Assembly (NCBI GenBank): GCA_019637555.1
Contig: JAHBVK010000019.1
Span: forward strand, 1-64,000
Reading direction: 5' to 3'
DNA: 64,000 nt
DNA from: Anaerolineae bacterium
GTDB taxonomy: Bacteria; Chloroflexota; Anaerolineae; Aggregatilineales; UBA2796
Shown here one piece after another: positions 28,012 to 36,786 of this stretch. Positions within the stretch are counted from its first letter, which is position 1. Each line of letters starts with the position of its first letter. Below the pieces are notes generated by a model. It saw only the letters and a list, made by a program, of their open reading frames with translations. It was not told the DNA's origin and did not search any database. Made by a program: the position numbers and the translations under genes.

Positions 28012-29214
28012 ATGAAACTTAAATTGGTGATTATCCTCATTATCATCAGCTTACTCGTCCCATTTGGAACTATTTCCCCCGTTACTGCCCAATCCGATCC
28101 GCCTATGCTGGCGCTGATCACCCCGCTGACCAATGGTGAAGCTGGCATTCTGGGCACAGGGCAGATCGTGGCTTATAACGCCGATGGCACACAATCGCTC
28201 ATTTTTCAGCTTCCGCCATTGGATGCCTCGCAGAACGAGCAGTTGCGCGGAGCAACCGTCTCGCGTGATCGGCAATGGGTCGCCTATCAGACCTCATCGG
28301 ATACCTCAAACAGTATCAAACTCGTGTATCAGCGCATCGGCGGGCAGGCAACGCCAGTTGCGAACGCGCTGCTCGGCACTTTCACGCCGGACTCGCGCTA
28401 TCTGCTCTACTATTCTGTTTCCGGTATTGATTTCTTCGGCGTTAGCATCGTCAATCTAGCAACTGGCTTAACGCTCGATCTACTCGGTCTGATCACGCCG
28501 GAACAAGGACTCAAATATGGTGCGATCTATCCGCTGCATTTTGATGGGCGCTATCTCTATGGCACCACCTTCTTGCCAGCGTCAGATTCCGGACTATTGG
28601 GCTTATATCGCTTCGACTTGCTGCCCTACCTTCCGGTGCTGAACGTACCCGATCAACTCCCCCGTCACTCGCTGCCCGTTGGTGTTCCTGTGGTCACTGT
28701 CGGCAGTTACGAGTCGATGGTGCTCTCGCCCGATGGTCGCAAATTAGCGCTGCTGTACCACGATCCTGCTAATCCGCCCGTCAACGTCGAACCGGGTCCG
28801 TTCACGCCGAGCAACACACTGGCGCTGATCGATCTGCCGACGCGGACTCTGGTACGCCTCGCGCAGGCAGGACCGGGGCAGATTTTGCGCAGTCCCAGTT
28901 GGGCGGCTGATAGCGGCGGGATCGCCTTCGCAGGTGGTACACTGCCCAATATCAGCGGCATTTATGCCGTTTCCGTACCCGCTGGTCAGGTACGGCAATT
29001 AGGTACACTGCCAAGCGGTGGAGTCACCGACTTCTTAGCGCCGCTGCCGGGTGGCAGTACCTCCATCGCTGTGTGTGGCTCGCGTCTCTACTATGGCTGG
29101 CAGCGACCAAGCAGTGCGGAAATCCGCCTAGTTCGTTCACAAACCAGCAATCTAAACGGCTATGCCGATATTGGCGGAGCGAAAGGCACCGTGCTGTTAA
29201 GCTGCGGCGCTTAG
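28012..29214 (+). CDS. Exported TolB/WD40-like beta-propeller protein
   Basis: 400 residues with a signal peptide (cut near VTAQ, residue 27). The mature part has repeated beta-blade phrases with DG and DSR turns (SRDRQWVAYQTSS, TPDSRYLLYYS, SPDGRKLALLYHD, AADSGGIAFAGG), typical of PD40/TolB-like propellers. AAGGAG precedes the ATG at about nine bases. It is a single-gene unit ending in a strong terminator. Propellers of this kind bind proteins or ligands; the target is unknown. Confidence 0.78.
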   Translation: MKLKLVIILIIISLLVPFGTISPVTAQSDPPMLALITPLTNGEAGILGTGQIVAYNADGTQSLIFQLPPLDASQNEQLRGATVSRDRQWVAYQTSSDTSNSIKLVYQRIGGQATPVANALLGTFTPDSRYLLYYSVSGIDFFGVSIVNLATGLTLDLLGLITPEQGLKYGAIYPLHFDGRYLYGTTFLPASDSGLLGLYRFDLLPYLPVLNVPDQLPRHSLPVGVPVVTVGSYESMVLSPDGRKLALLYHDPANPPVNVEPGPFTPSNTLALIDLPTRTLVRLAQAGPGQILRSPSWAADSGGIAFAGGTLPNISGIYAVSVPAGQVRQLGTLPSGGVTDFLAPLPGGSTSIAVCGSRLYYGWQRPSSAEIRLVRSQTSNLNGYADIGGAKGTVLLSCGA

Positions 29215-29239
29215 CAAAATAGCACACCCATGAAGGTAG

Positions 29240-29264
29240 CCCGATGCTAGCGCATCGGGTTTTT
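29240..29264 (+). terminator. Rho-independent terminator of the propeller gene
   Basis: CCCGATGC (29240-29247), a 4-nt loop TAGC, GCATCGGG (29252-29259), then TTTTT. It lies 26 bases after the stop codon. Confidence 0.93.
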
Positions 29265-29315
29265 GATTTCTGATACAATAGTATCAACTACTTCAACAGT
29301 GATATTGCGCCGACT

Positions 29316-30893
29316 ATGAAACTGTTCATCAGCTATTCCCGTGAGGACAAGTCATGGGTCTATGAGTTATGGCGGGCGCTGCGTGATCGGGCGCATCATG
29401 ACGTTTGGATCGATCAGTGGATCGTGCCAGCACAAGACTGGTGGGCGACGATCCTGCAAAATATCGAAGTCTGCGAGTGCTTCCTCTACGTGATGACACC
29501 ACAATCAGTAGAGTCGATCTACTGTCGAGCTGAACTTGCCTACGCGCTGGCATTGAACAAGCCAATTCTGCCGCTGCTGTTGAAGGACACTGAGCTTCCT
29601 GCCGATCTCAAGCGCATCCAGTTCCTCACCGTCACCAACGAGAGCAATTGGGGCGACGTACTTTTCGTGATCGCTAGCGCTCTCGCGGAAGTACGTGTCG
29701 ATGCGCTGCAAGGCAAATACCCAGCGCAATCAGCCAAACCACCATCGGAACCGATCCCCCAACAGAAATTGGAAGAAGCGTCGGAAGTGTTCATGCTGGC
29801 GGAAGAAGCTGCACACACCAATAATTTCACGCTGGCTGCCAAACTGTTTCAGCAGGTGATCGGCGTCGATCCGCATGGTGTGGGCTTGGCGGCAGCCGAA
29901 CGGCTCGGTGAAATTGAGATCGAGCATCGCCGTGAGGATGATTACGCGAATCTGTTCGAGATGTTCAAAAATCCCGTGCTGGCGAAAGGTGTCCGCGCCT
30001 TAGCCAAAGTCTATGTACAGCGGTACGGCATCGACTATGATCCGCAGACAATCTTGCCTACGCTTCTCGAAGGGACAACTCCCTTTGCTATACCTGCCAC
30101 ACCCAAAGAATCGGCAGGCGAGTTAAGCACAGGCATTCAGCGGCTGGATAATCATGGCGTGCTCATGGTCTATGTGCCCGCGACCACACACAATCTGTCG
30201 TGGAACTTCCACATGGGTGCAAACGATATTGAGGTAGCACGTCCGGCACATTCCGTCACGATTCCCAACAGTTATTGGCTCGATCTAACTCCGGTGACGA
30301 ACGAGAGCTACGCACAATTTGCCAGAGAGGGTTATTCGACGCGGGATTTCTGGACGGCGGCGGGCTGGGAGTGGGCGCAAAAATATAGAGCGCCGCACGA
30401 TTATCGCAGCCTCACCGCACCCAAACAGCCGCGTGTCGGTGTGACGTGGTACGAAGCATACGCCTACTGCCAATGGCGTGGTGGCAGGCTGCCGACGGAA
30501 GCGGAATGGGAATGGGCAGCGCGTGGACCTGAAAATCGGAGCTTTCCGTGGGGTAGTCAGTTTGAGTCCGCTAAGGCGATTCATGGCGTCAACAGCGAGG
30601 GCAAAACGGCAGTCGTTGGCGAGGGCATCAGGGAAGCGGGGGCGTCGTGGGTTGGGGCGCTGGATTTATGCGGCAACGTCTGGGAATGGACAAACACGAT
30701 CTATCTATCGTATCCATATACAGTCGATGATGGTCGCGAGGATAACGAAGATGCTACTCGTGCACGTGTGCTGCGCGGTGGATCGTGGCTGAACAATGAG
30801 GCTCTGCTGCGCTCCGCCAACCGCCTCAAGCTCGATCCGGTCGGCAAGCTGACCAATTTAGGCTTCCGCTGCGCCCGATCTTCAGCTACATAG
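29316..30893 (+). CDS. TIR domain protein with C-terminal FGE-like (C-type-lectin fold) domain
   Basis: 525 residues. The N-terminal TIR domain (1-130) starts MKLFISYSRED and keeps the catalytic Glu of NADase-type TIRs at E73 in SIYCRAELAYA. A helical, TPR-like middle (about 150-270) leads to an FGE-sulfatase/CLec-fold domain (about 275-525) with NSYWLDLTPVTNESYAQF, GRLPTEAEWEWAARG, LCGNVWEWT and RVLRGGSW. The two cysteines that true formylglycine-generating enzymes carry after RGGSW are absent (LNNEALLRSANR), so this domain probably binds a ligand. An inverted repeat TGATAC-AATA-GTATCA (29271-29286) lies upstream. It resembles sensor-effector proteins; an NAD-depleting defence role is inference. 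Confidence 0.88.
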   Translation: MKLFISYSREDKSWVYELWRALRDRAHHDVWIDQWIVPAQDWWATILQNIEVCECFLYVMTPQSVESIYCRAELAYALALNKPILPLLLKDTELPADLKRIQFLTVTNESNWGDVLFVIASALAEVRVDALQGKYPAQSAKPPSEPIPQQKLEEASEVFMLAEEAAHTNNFTLAAKLFQQVIGVDPHGVGLAAAERLGEIEIEHRREDDYANLFEMFKNPVLAKGVRALAKVYVQRYGIDYDPQTILPTLLEGTTPFAIPATPKESAGELSTGIQRLDNHGVLMVYVPATTHNLSWNFHMGANDIEVARPAHSVTIPNSYWLDLTPVTNESYAQFAREGYSTRDFWTAAGWEWAQKYRAPHDYRSLTAPKQPRVGVTWYEAYAYCQWRGGRLPTEAEWEWAARGPENRSFPWGSQFESAKAIHGVNSEGKTAVVGEGIREAGASWVGALDLCGNVWEWTNTIYLSYPYTVDDGREDNEDATRARVLRGGSWLNNEALLRSANRLKLDPVGKLTNLGFRCARSSAT

Positions 30894-31026
30894 CGCGTTG
30901 CTTGGCTGTCATTAACCAGTTTCTATCGCTTCTCCAAAAGTGCGGCTACAAAATCCCTGAACCCGCCCTGTATTCCCTGCGAACTTCAGGGACTTTGGGC
31001 ACTCTGGAACTTTCGGTACTCTAGCA

Positions 31027-32427
31027 CTATTCCTTTTCCCGCTTCTCCATCGGGATCGTCACCTTGATCGCCTCGCTGACGCTGCGGACGGGAATCGCCT
31101 CGATGCCAGCGGGCAGCGGATCGCCGCGCCGCGCCGATTTGGGGATCAGACAGCGCTTGAAGCCGAGTTTTGCCGCCTCACGCAGTCGTGCCGAGAGCTG
31201 GCTCACCGAGCGCAGTTCGCCACTCAAGCCTACCTCCCCAATGATGGCGAGATCGGCAGGTACGGTACGATCCCACACGCTGGAAGCGATGGCTAGGGCA
31301 ACGGCAAGATCGGCGGCGGGTTCGTCAATGGTCATGCCGCCGACCACATTGACGAAAATGTCCTGTTCCGCCAAACGCAGTCCTACACGGCGGATCAGCA
31401 CAGCGGTCAGCAGTTGTAGACGGTTGAAGTCGATACCGTTGGCAGTACGGCGTGGATTCGGGTAGCTGGTCGGGCTGGCAAGCGCCTGCACTTCCACCAG
31501 CAGCGGGCGCGTCCCCTCCATCGTCACCACGATGGCTGAACCTGAGGCAGCAGTCATACGCTCTGCCAAGAACGCCTCCGAGGGGTTGGGAACTTCGACC
31601 AAGCCATCACTGCGCATCTCGAACACACCGACTTCATTGGTCGCGCCGAAGCGATTCTTGACGCTGCGGAGTAAGCGGTAAGCATGGAACGGATCGCCTT
31701 CGAGGTAGAGCACCGTGTCAACGATATGCTCCAAGACGCGTGGACCGGCAATTGTGCCTTCTTTGGTCACATGCCCGACCAGAAAGACGCTTACGCCTGT
31801 CGTCTTGGCAAGCATCTGCAAGCGTGTGGCGCACTCGCGGATTTGCGTCACCGTGCCAGCAGAGGAGGGCTTATCCTCGCTGTACAGCGTCTGGATCGAG
31901 TCGATGATGACCATGCGCGGCTGGGCGTTTTGAATATGCTCGATGATCGTTTCTAGATTCGTCTCGGTGACGAGGTACAACTCATTGGAGATGATGCCCA
32001 AGCGTTCTGCCCGCATCTTGATCTGGCGGCTGGATTCCTCGCCGGAGACGTACAGCACTCGCCCGAAGGATTGCGCGAACAATGCCGCCACCGCCACAAT
32101 GATCGTGGACTTACCGATTCCCGGCTCCCCGGCGATCAGCGTGACGCTGCCGGGGACGATTCCGCCACCCATGACACGGGAGAACTCATCAACGGGGATC
32201 ACATAGCGTTCTTCCGCCAGCGTGGAGACTTCATTTAGTGGCTGCGGTGCGGACCGGAAACCCGACGGGATCGCTCCACCAGCACTGCGAGCGGATTGCT
32301 TAGGCTCCGGCTGTTCGACCACTTCCTCCATCGTGTTCCACTCGCCACACGACGGACATTTGCCCATGTACTTGAGCGATCTTTTGCCACAGTTGTTACA
32401 GAGGTAATAGGTTTGAACTTTTGCCAC
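31027..32427 (-). CDS. radA: DNA repair protein RadA/Sms
   Basis: RadA is a hexameric ATPase that drives branch migration of recombination intermediates. The 466-residue protein has the N-terminal zinc finger C10-x2-C13 and C24-x2-C27, Walker A GEPGIGKST (100-108), the RadA-specific KNRFGATNEVGVF and a C-terminal Lon-protease-like domain (GGMTIDEPAADLAVALA, IGEVGLSGELR). Length and order are standard. A receptor kinase gene lies 136 bases upstream on the same strand. Confidence 0.97.
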   Translation of the reverse strand: MAKVQTYYLCNNCGKRSLKYMGKCPSCGEWNTMEEVVEQPEPKQSARSAGGAIPSGFRSAPQPLNEVSTLAEERYVIPVDEFSRVMGGGIVPGSVTLIAGEPGIGKSTIIVAVAALFAQSFGRVLYVSGEESSRQIKMRAERLGIISNELYLVTETNLETIIEHIQNAQPRMVIIDSIQTLYSEDKPSSAGTVTQIRECATRLQMLAKTTGVSVFLVGHVTKEGTIAGPRVLEHIVDTVLYLEGDPFHAYRLLRSVKNRFGATNEVGVFEMRSDGLVEVPNPSEAFLAERMTAASGSAIVVTMEGTRPLLVEVQALASPTSYPNPRRTANGIDFNRLQLLTAVLIRRVGLRLAEQDIFVNVVGGMTIDEPAADLAVALAIASSVWDRTVPADLAIIGEVGLSGELRSVSQLSARLREAAKLGFKRCLIPKSARRGDPLPAGIEAIPVRSVSEAIKVTIPMEKREKE

Positions 32428-32563
32428 GGTATCTCGATTACTAGACTACAAATACAACTGGTATTTCCCACAGAAATTATACCATTTCGTATTTGCTGCT
32501 GAGTGGTGTGGCAAGTGATCTAGGTTTTGCTGCACCCTAAACACGTGTAATCCCGATTTTACT

Positions 32564-34453
32564 TTACTTCGGCAGCGAAAACTCACACCGTCCGGCGCTG
32601 ATTTGGCAGGAGGCGATTAACTTACCAGAAGCAAAAACGTCGAAGGTGTTTACCGAGGCGTCGTTAGGGATCCAGAATTGACGCGGAGCACTAACGCTGC
32701 GGAATGCCGCGATGCGTTCGCAGCCCTCTAGCGGGGAAAATTCCGCGCTAATGCCGACACGATAAACCTGATAACAGCGGAAGGTGGGCCACTCGCCCGT
32801 CGTGTTGGCGGAAAACTCGGAATTCCAATCTGTCGCATCGAAGCGCCGATCACTGCCGCGCTGCACGAAGCTAAGCCCGGTAATGTTCAGTACGCCGCCG
32901 CTGACATTGAGCAGGTTCACTTGATCGCCATCATACATGATCACCACATCAGGTGCGGCGGTGTTAGCGGGATTGGGTGTCCATGTGGGAGGAGCGGGAG
33001 TCGCCGTGCTCGTTGGTGTACGGGTAAAGGTTGGAGTCCAGGTGAAGCTTGGCGTATACGTCGGACGGGTTGCTGTCGGCGTGACCGAGGGTTCGACAAG
33101 GGTAGCAGTGCTGTCGCCCGTGACAATACCGGATTGGCTGGTAGCGGTCGCTGGTGGTGCCGTCGGGGTCGAGCTAGCCGCTGCGGGAGACGTTGCACTG
33201 GCATCGACCTGCGTAGTGTTGACCTGTGCGATATTGGTTTGGGGATCGCCAACCGTTGTTGGTGTCGCCGTGCTGTTGGAAGAGTTGCTCAGTGCGATGA
33301 GCACACCAACGACGATCACGATCAGCAGTGCCGCCAGCCCGATAATTGGTGCGCTGCGCTTGTTCACTAGACCACGCAGCCGATCTTGCCGTATAGCGAT
33401 GCTCGGGCGAGTAGTTCTCTTGGCATCTACTTTGTTATGCTGAGATTTCGCGGCTTCATTATTGCTGCCCCAGTTATCCCAACTACTCGAATCACTGCCG
33501 TTAGGCGGGTCTTTTAACAGTGGAGTGCGAAAGGCACTTGATGGCTTGGACGCGGTGCGCATATGCGAATCCGAGCCGGAGGCAGAGAGCAAGCGCTGCA
33601 GATCGGCATCAGGGTCATCGCCGCAGGCGGCTTCCAGTGACTGCGCGAAGTGTGCGCCCGTATCATGGCGGCGTTTGGGGTCTTTTTCCAATGCCCGCAA
33701 GATGACGCGCTCAACACTGACGGGAAGATTGGGGTTGTACTGGCGCGGTGAGGGCGGCATCTCATTGAGATGCTTCATCGCCACCGTCATCGCGGAGGGA
33801 TCATCGAAGGGTACGTAGCCAGTGAGCATCTCGTATACGCAGACACCGAGCGAATAGAGATCGCTCTGTGGAACAGCACGGGCAGAGGAAACGGCTTGCT
33901 CCGGTGCAATATAATGAGCACTGCCGAAGGTGTCGCCAAAGGTCCCTTCTTGCGTGCTCAGCGCCAAGCCGAAATCGGTCAAGATCGGACGGTTATCGGC
34001 ATCCAGCATGATGTTGCTGGGCTTGACATCGCGGTGGATCACGCCGCGACTATGGGCGTAATCGAGTGCCGCACCGATGCCATAAGCGATGTTCAGGACA
34101 TCCTCGATAGCCATCACCTGACCACGTGCGGTATGTTCCTTAATGATCTGGCGCAGGTCTTTACCTTCGATGAAGACCATCGCCATATAGTAGAGGTCGC
34201 GCTCTTCCCCGAACTGGTAGACCTGCACGATGTTGGGATTGTTGAGGCGGGCGATGGCGCGGGCTTCGCGGCGGAATCGTTCGGCGTATTCAGCTTGATC
34301 TTGAGCGTAGGCATCGTTGGTGATGACCTTGACCGCGGCATAGCGCATCAGCCGCGAGTCATAACCTTTGAAGACTCGTGCCATACCACCACGTCCCAAC
34401 AGTTCTTGGATGACGTAGTCGCCAAGTTGACGACCAAGTAAGGGATCAGCCAT
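32564..34453 (-). CDS. Transmembrane Ser/Thr protein kinase with cysteine-containing ectodomain
   Basis: 629 residues from ATG 34453. That start is preferred to ATG 34492 because MADPLLGRQLGDY aligns with the start MADLVGRALGDY of the kinase at 46254, and because a TATAAT (minus strand, 34511-34506) would place the transcript start only a few bases before 34492. Kinase motifs: GRGGMARVF, VKV lysine, HRDVKPSN, DFGLA and YIAPEQ. A membrane helix (APIIGLAALLIVIVVGVLI) is followed by a Ser/Thr/Pro stalk and a domain of about 125 residues with paired cysteines (FRCYQV, EGCERI, ASCQI, GRCEF). The ligand is unknown. Confidence 0.9.
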   Translation of the reverse strand: MADPLLGRQLGDYVIQELLGRGGMARVFKGYDSRLMRYAAVKVITNDAYAQDQAEYAERFRREARAIARLNNPNIVQVYQFGEERDLYYMAMVFIEGKDLRQIIKEHTARGQVMAIEDVLNIAYGIGAALDYAHSRGVIHRDVKPSNIMLDADNRPILTDFGLALSTQEGTFGDTFGSAHYIAPEQAVSSARAVPQSDLYSLGVCVYEMLTGYVPFDDPSAMTVAMKHLNEMPPSPRQYNPNLPVSVERVILRALEKDPKRRHDTGAHFAQSLEAACGDDPDADLQRLLSASGSDSHMRTASKPSSAFRTPLLKDPPNGSDSSSWDNWGSNNEAAKSQHNKVDAKRTTRPSIAIRQDRLRGLVNKRSAPIIGLAALLIVIVVGVLIALSNSSNSTATPTTVGDPQTNIAQVNTTQVDASATSPAAASSTPTAPPATATSQSGIVTGDSTATLVEPSVTPTATRPTYTPSFTWTPTFTRTPTSTATPAPPTWTPNPANTAAPDVVIMYDGDQVNLLNVSGGVLNITGLSFVQRGSDRRFDATDWNSEFSANTTGEWPTFRCYQVYRVGISAEFSPLEGCERIAAFRSVSAPRQFWIPNDASVNTFDVFASGKLIASCQISAGRCEFSLPK

Positions 34454-34831
34454 GCGATTCTGCGCTGTAGATGGATACGTACTTTGTACCATGCACCATT
34501 AGCCCATTATATCCTCGCAGCAGGCGGATTGCAGTAACAGACGCGCAACGACTCCTTTTCGTCTATTTGAAGAGCCGCGTTGTGATGTGCTTGTGATGTG
34601 ATTTTAAGGAAGCGCGTCCGGCGGCGAGCGTAAAAGTTAAAGTCCTATTTCGTTATCTTACCAGTATCTAAGTGATCTCAAACTGAATTTTTCCAGAATT
34701 CTTCATGCATAAAGGCGATTTCTGGTGCCTTCTCCATACTAGGGGAGTTAGAGAGCAAGAACGGTTTGGCGGCGTTCGATATCCGCCGTACTATTAATCT
34801 CCCCGAAGTCCAGTAGGAAGCGTGAGTATTC
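34454..34831. other. Intergenic region between divergent kinase and MFS genes
   Basis: No gene is supported. The left end holds a TATAAT for the kinase on the minus strand (34511-34506). The middle holds a 10-bp direct repeat (34580-34600), and CCAGAA (34693-34698) pairs with TTCTGG (34720-34725). I found no convincing promoter for the MFS gene. Confidence 0.45.
34580..34600. repeat. Tandem TTGTGATGTG direct repeat
   Basis: Two identical copies of TTGTGATGTG (34580-34589 and 34591-34600) are spaced 11 bases apart, about one helical turn, in the divergent promoter region. This spacing is typical of binding sites for two protomers of a response regulator, but no regulator can be named. Confidence 0.5.
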
Positions 34832-36226
34832 ATGTCTGATCGACGCAGCGCGGCGACAGCGGACGCAGCCAAGCCAACAGGGTTTGATATTGATCATGCA
34901 CTCGTCATCTTCGCCATCGTACTGGTTGACGTACTTGGCTTGACACTGATCCTACCGCTGCTGCACATCTACGCTGTGCGTTTCAACGCTTCCGCACTAG
35001 AGATCGGCGTGGTGGTGGCAGCATTCCCCGCCGCGCAGTTGATCGGACTGCCAGTGATGGGGTCACTGTCAGATCGTTACGGACGTAAGCCGCTGCTGAT
35101 CATCAGTCAGATTAGCACTTGCATCGGCTTCCTGATGCTGGCATTCGCTGGCTCGCTGTGGATGGTAATCCTCTCGCGGCTGGTCGATGGCTTGTTCGGC
35201 GCGAACCTCTCGACGGCGCAAGCTGCACTCAGCGACATCACGACGGAGGAGCAGCGCACGCAAGCGTTAGGCATCACGGGCGCGGCGTTCGGGATCGGTT
35301 TCATCTTCGGTCCGGTGATCTCTTTGCTGATGCTGGAATTTTCTGACGAACTGGCACTGCCCGCCTTAGCCGCTGCTGGCTACTCGATGCTCTCTATCGT
35401 ACTCACACAGTTGATGTTCCGCGAAACGCTGCCAGCCAGCAAACGCAGCAGCGCAGCTTCATCGACCATAGCGCGATCCAACGTGCTCTCGATGCTGCGC
35501 TATCTGAGCAATCCGCTGTTGATCGTGCCGTTAACGCTGTTGTTCGCACAGCAGTTGATCTTCTTCGGCTTCGAGAGCTTACTCGGCGTGTTCACGCTAA
35601 ATCGATTGGGTTTGCTGGCGCAGGGTAACGCTTTCGTCTTTATCTACGTCGGCATCATCCTTGTGCTGGTGCAGGTGCGCTTTCTGGGCAAGTGGAGTCG
35701 CAAGTACGGCGAGGCAAAGCTGGTGCGTTTGGCATTGGCGCTGCTGGCAATCGGTTTGCTGTTGCTTTCCGCCACACCTCAGCAAGCCAATCCACTGTAC
35801 GAGCGACGAGTCGCTGAACAACGGCTACTCGACAAGTTGCCGAGCAGTGCCGAAGCAATCGTGGGCAGGTTTGCGATCTCGCTGCCGCCACAAGAAGGCA
35901 AAGGATTTGGTGGATTTCTGTGGTTAATGCTGGCACTAACTCCGCTTTCTGTCGGTGCGGCGCTGATCCGTCCCAGCCTGAACAGCATGATCACCAAACG
36001 GGTGGACAGCCAGCAGTATGGACGGGCGTTGGGAATTGGCACTTCGTTCACAGGCGCAGCGGATGCCGTCGCACCGTTGATCGCGGGATTGATCTTCCAG
36101 CAGTCCGGTGCAGCCGCGCCGTTCCTGGTGGGCGGTGTGGTCATGTTCATCCTGTTTTTGTTCAGTCTGCTGGTGTTCAAAATCAAGCTGACTGATCCTA
36201 CCCTTCCAGCAATGTCCGTTTCCTAA
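34832..36226 (+). CDS. MFS transporter, drug-efflux (TetA/DHA1) type
   Basis: 464 residues with about 12 membrane helices. The cytoplasmic loop 2-3 motif A reads GSLSDRYGRKPLL and motif C-like GAAFGIGFIFGPVI is present, as in proton-driven efflux pumps. An unusual insertion of about 50 residues (NPLYERRVAEQRLLDKLP) lies between helices 8 and 9. An AGGAAG site lies upstream of the ATG. A 119-residue IsdG-like gene follows after 23 bases. Substrate unknown. Confidence 0.9.
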   Translation: MSDRRSAATADAAKPTGFDIDHALVIFAIVLVDVLGLTLILPLLHIYAVRFNASALEIGVVVAAFPAAQLIGLPVMGSLSDRYGRKPLLIISQISTCIGFLMLAFAGSLWMVILSRLVDGLFGANLSTAQAALSDITTEEQRTQALGITGAAFGIGFIFGPVISLLMLEFSDELALPALAAAGYSMLSIVLTQLMFRETLPASKRSSAASSTIARSNVLSMLRYLSNPLLIVPLTLLFAQQLIFFGFESLLGVFTLNRLGLLAQGNAFVFIYVGIILVLVQVRFLGKWSRKYGEAKLVRLALALLAIGLLLLSATPQQANPLYERRVAEQRLLDKLPSSAEAIVGRFAISLPPQEGKGFGGFLWLMLALTPLSVGAALIRPSLNSMITKRVDSQQYGRALGIGTSFTGAADAVAPLIAGLIFQQSGAAAPFLVGGVVMFILFLFSLLVFKIKLTDPTLPAMSVS

Positions 36227-36249
36227 GTTACGCTTTAAGGAGCCATCCG

Positions 36250-36609
36250 ATGATTACGACTGCAAACCGTATTTATGTACATCCCGATTTCGCGGATCAG
36301 TTTGAGCAGAATTTCCGCAATCGCGCTGGGTTGGTAGATAAAATGCCGGGATTCATCCGCAACCAACTACTGCGCCCTGTCAATGAGGGCGATCCCTATA
36401 TTGTGTTAACGATGTGGGAATCGCGGGCGCACTTCGAGGCGTGGATACATTCACCGGAGTTTACGCAAGGGCATGCGAGATCCGGTTCGCTGCCGCGCGA
36501 AGCATTCACGCAGCCGAATAAGCTAGAACTGCACGAACTGATCCTCGACTCCAGCGATCCTGATCTGGTGCCGGAACCGCGTGGCAGAGCGTTTAAGGTG
36601 CATGAGTAG
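36250..36609 (+). CDS. Antibiotic biosynthesis monooxygenase-fold protein, IsdG/HmoB-like
   Basis: 119 residues of the dimeric ferredoxin-like ABM fold. It keeps the pattern of haem-degrading IsdG-type enzymes: N6 near the start, then VLTMWESRAHFEAWIHSPEFTQGH with the conserved Trp and His, and ELHELIL as last strand. The family opens haem to release iron. Haem degradation is likely but the wider ABM family includes other oxygenases. It probably shares a transcript with the MFS gene. AAGGAG precedes the ATG. Confidence 0.8.
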   Translation: MITTANRIYVHPDFADQFEQNFRNRAGLVDKMPGFIRNQLLRPVNEGDPYIVLTMWESRAHFEAWIHSPEFTQGHARSGSLPREAFTQPNKLELHELILDSSDPDLVPEPRGRAFKVHE

Positions 36610-36687
36610 GAGTGAACTGACATGACAACTGGACGGCGCTCAAGCATCGCGCGATGAGAACGGAGCCACTTAAAACTGGCTAAGTCG

Positions 36688-36717
36688 AACTAGGATCGTG
36701 TCGTGGCGATCCTAGTT
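36688..36717 (+). terminator. Probable terminator after the IsdG-like gene
   Basis: AACTAGGATCG (36688-36698) pairs perfectly with CGATCCTAGTT (36707-36717); loop 8 nt, followed by TCGTTAG with only a short T tract. It lies about 80 bases after the stop. Confidence 0.65.
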
Positions 36718-36786
36718 TCGTTAGTAATGGAGAGCAGTCGTGTACAATTCTCGCCGCGAATAGTGTAGCTATGTTGGCGGACGGGC

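Noticed and set aside
29316-30893. Diversity-generating retroelement with the FGE/C-type-lectin-fold domain as variable protein
   Set aside because: The C-terminus has the right fold and RGGSW region, but no reverse transcriptase, accessory gene or template repeat was seen nearby, and the terminal codons are not unusually rich in adenine-variable Asn codons.
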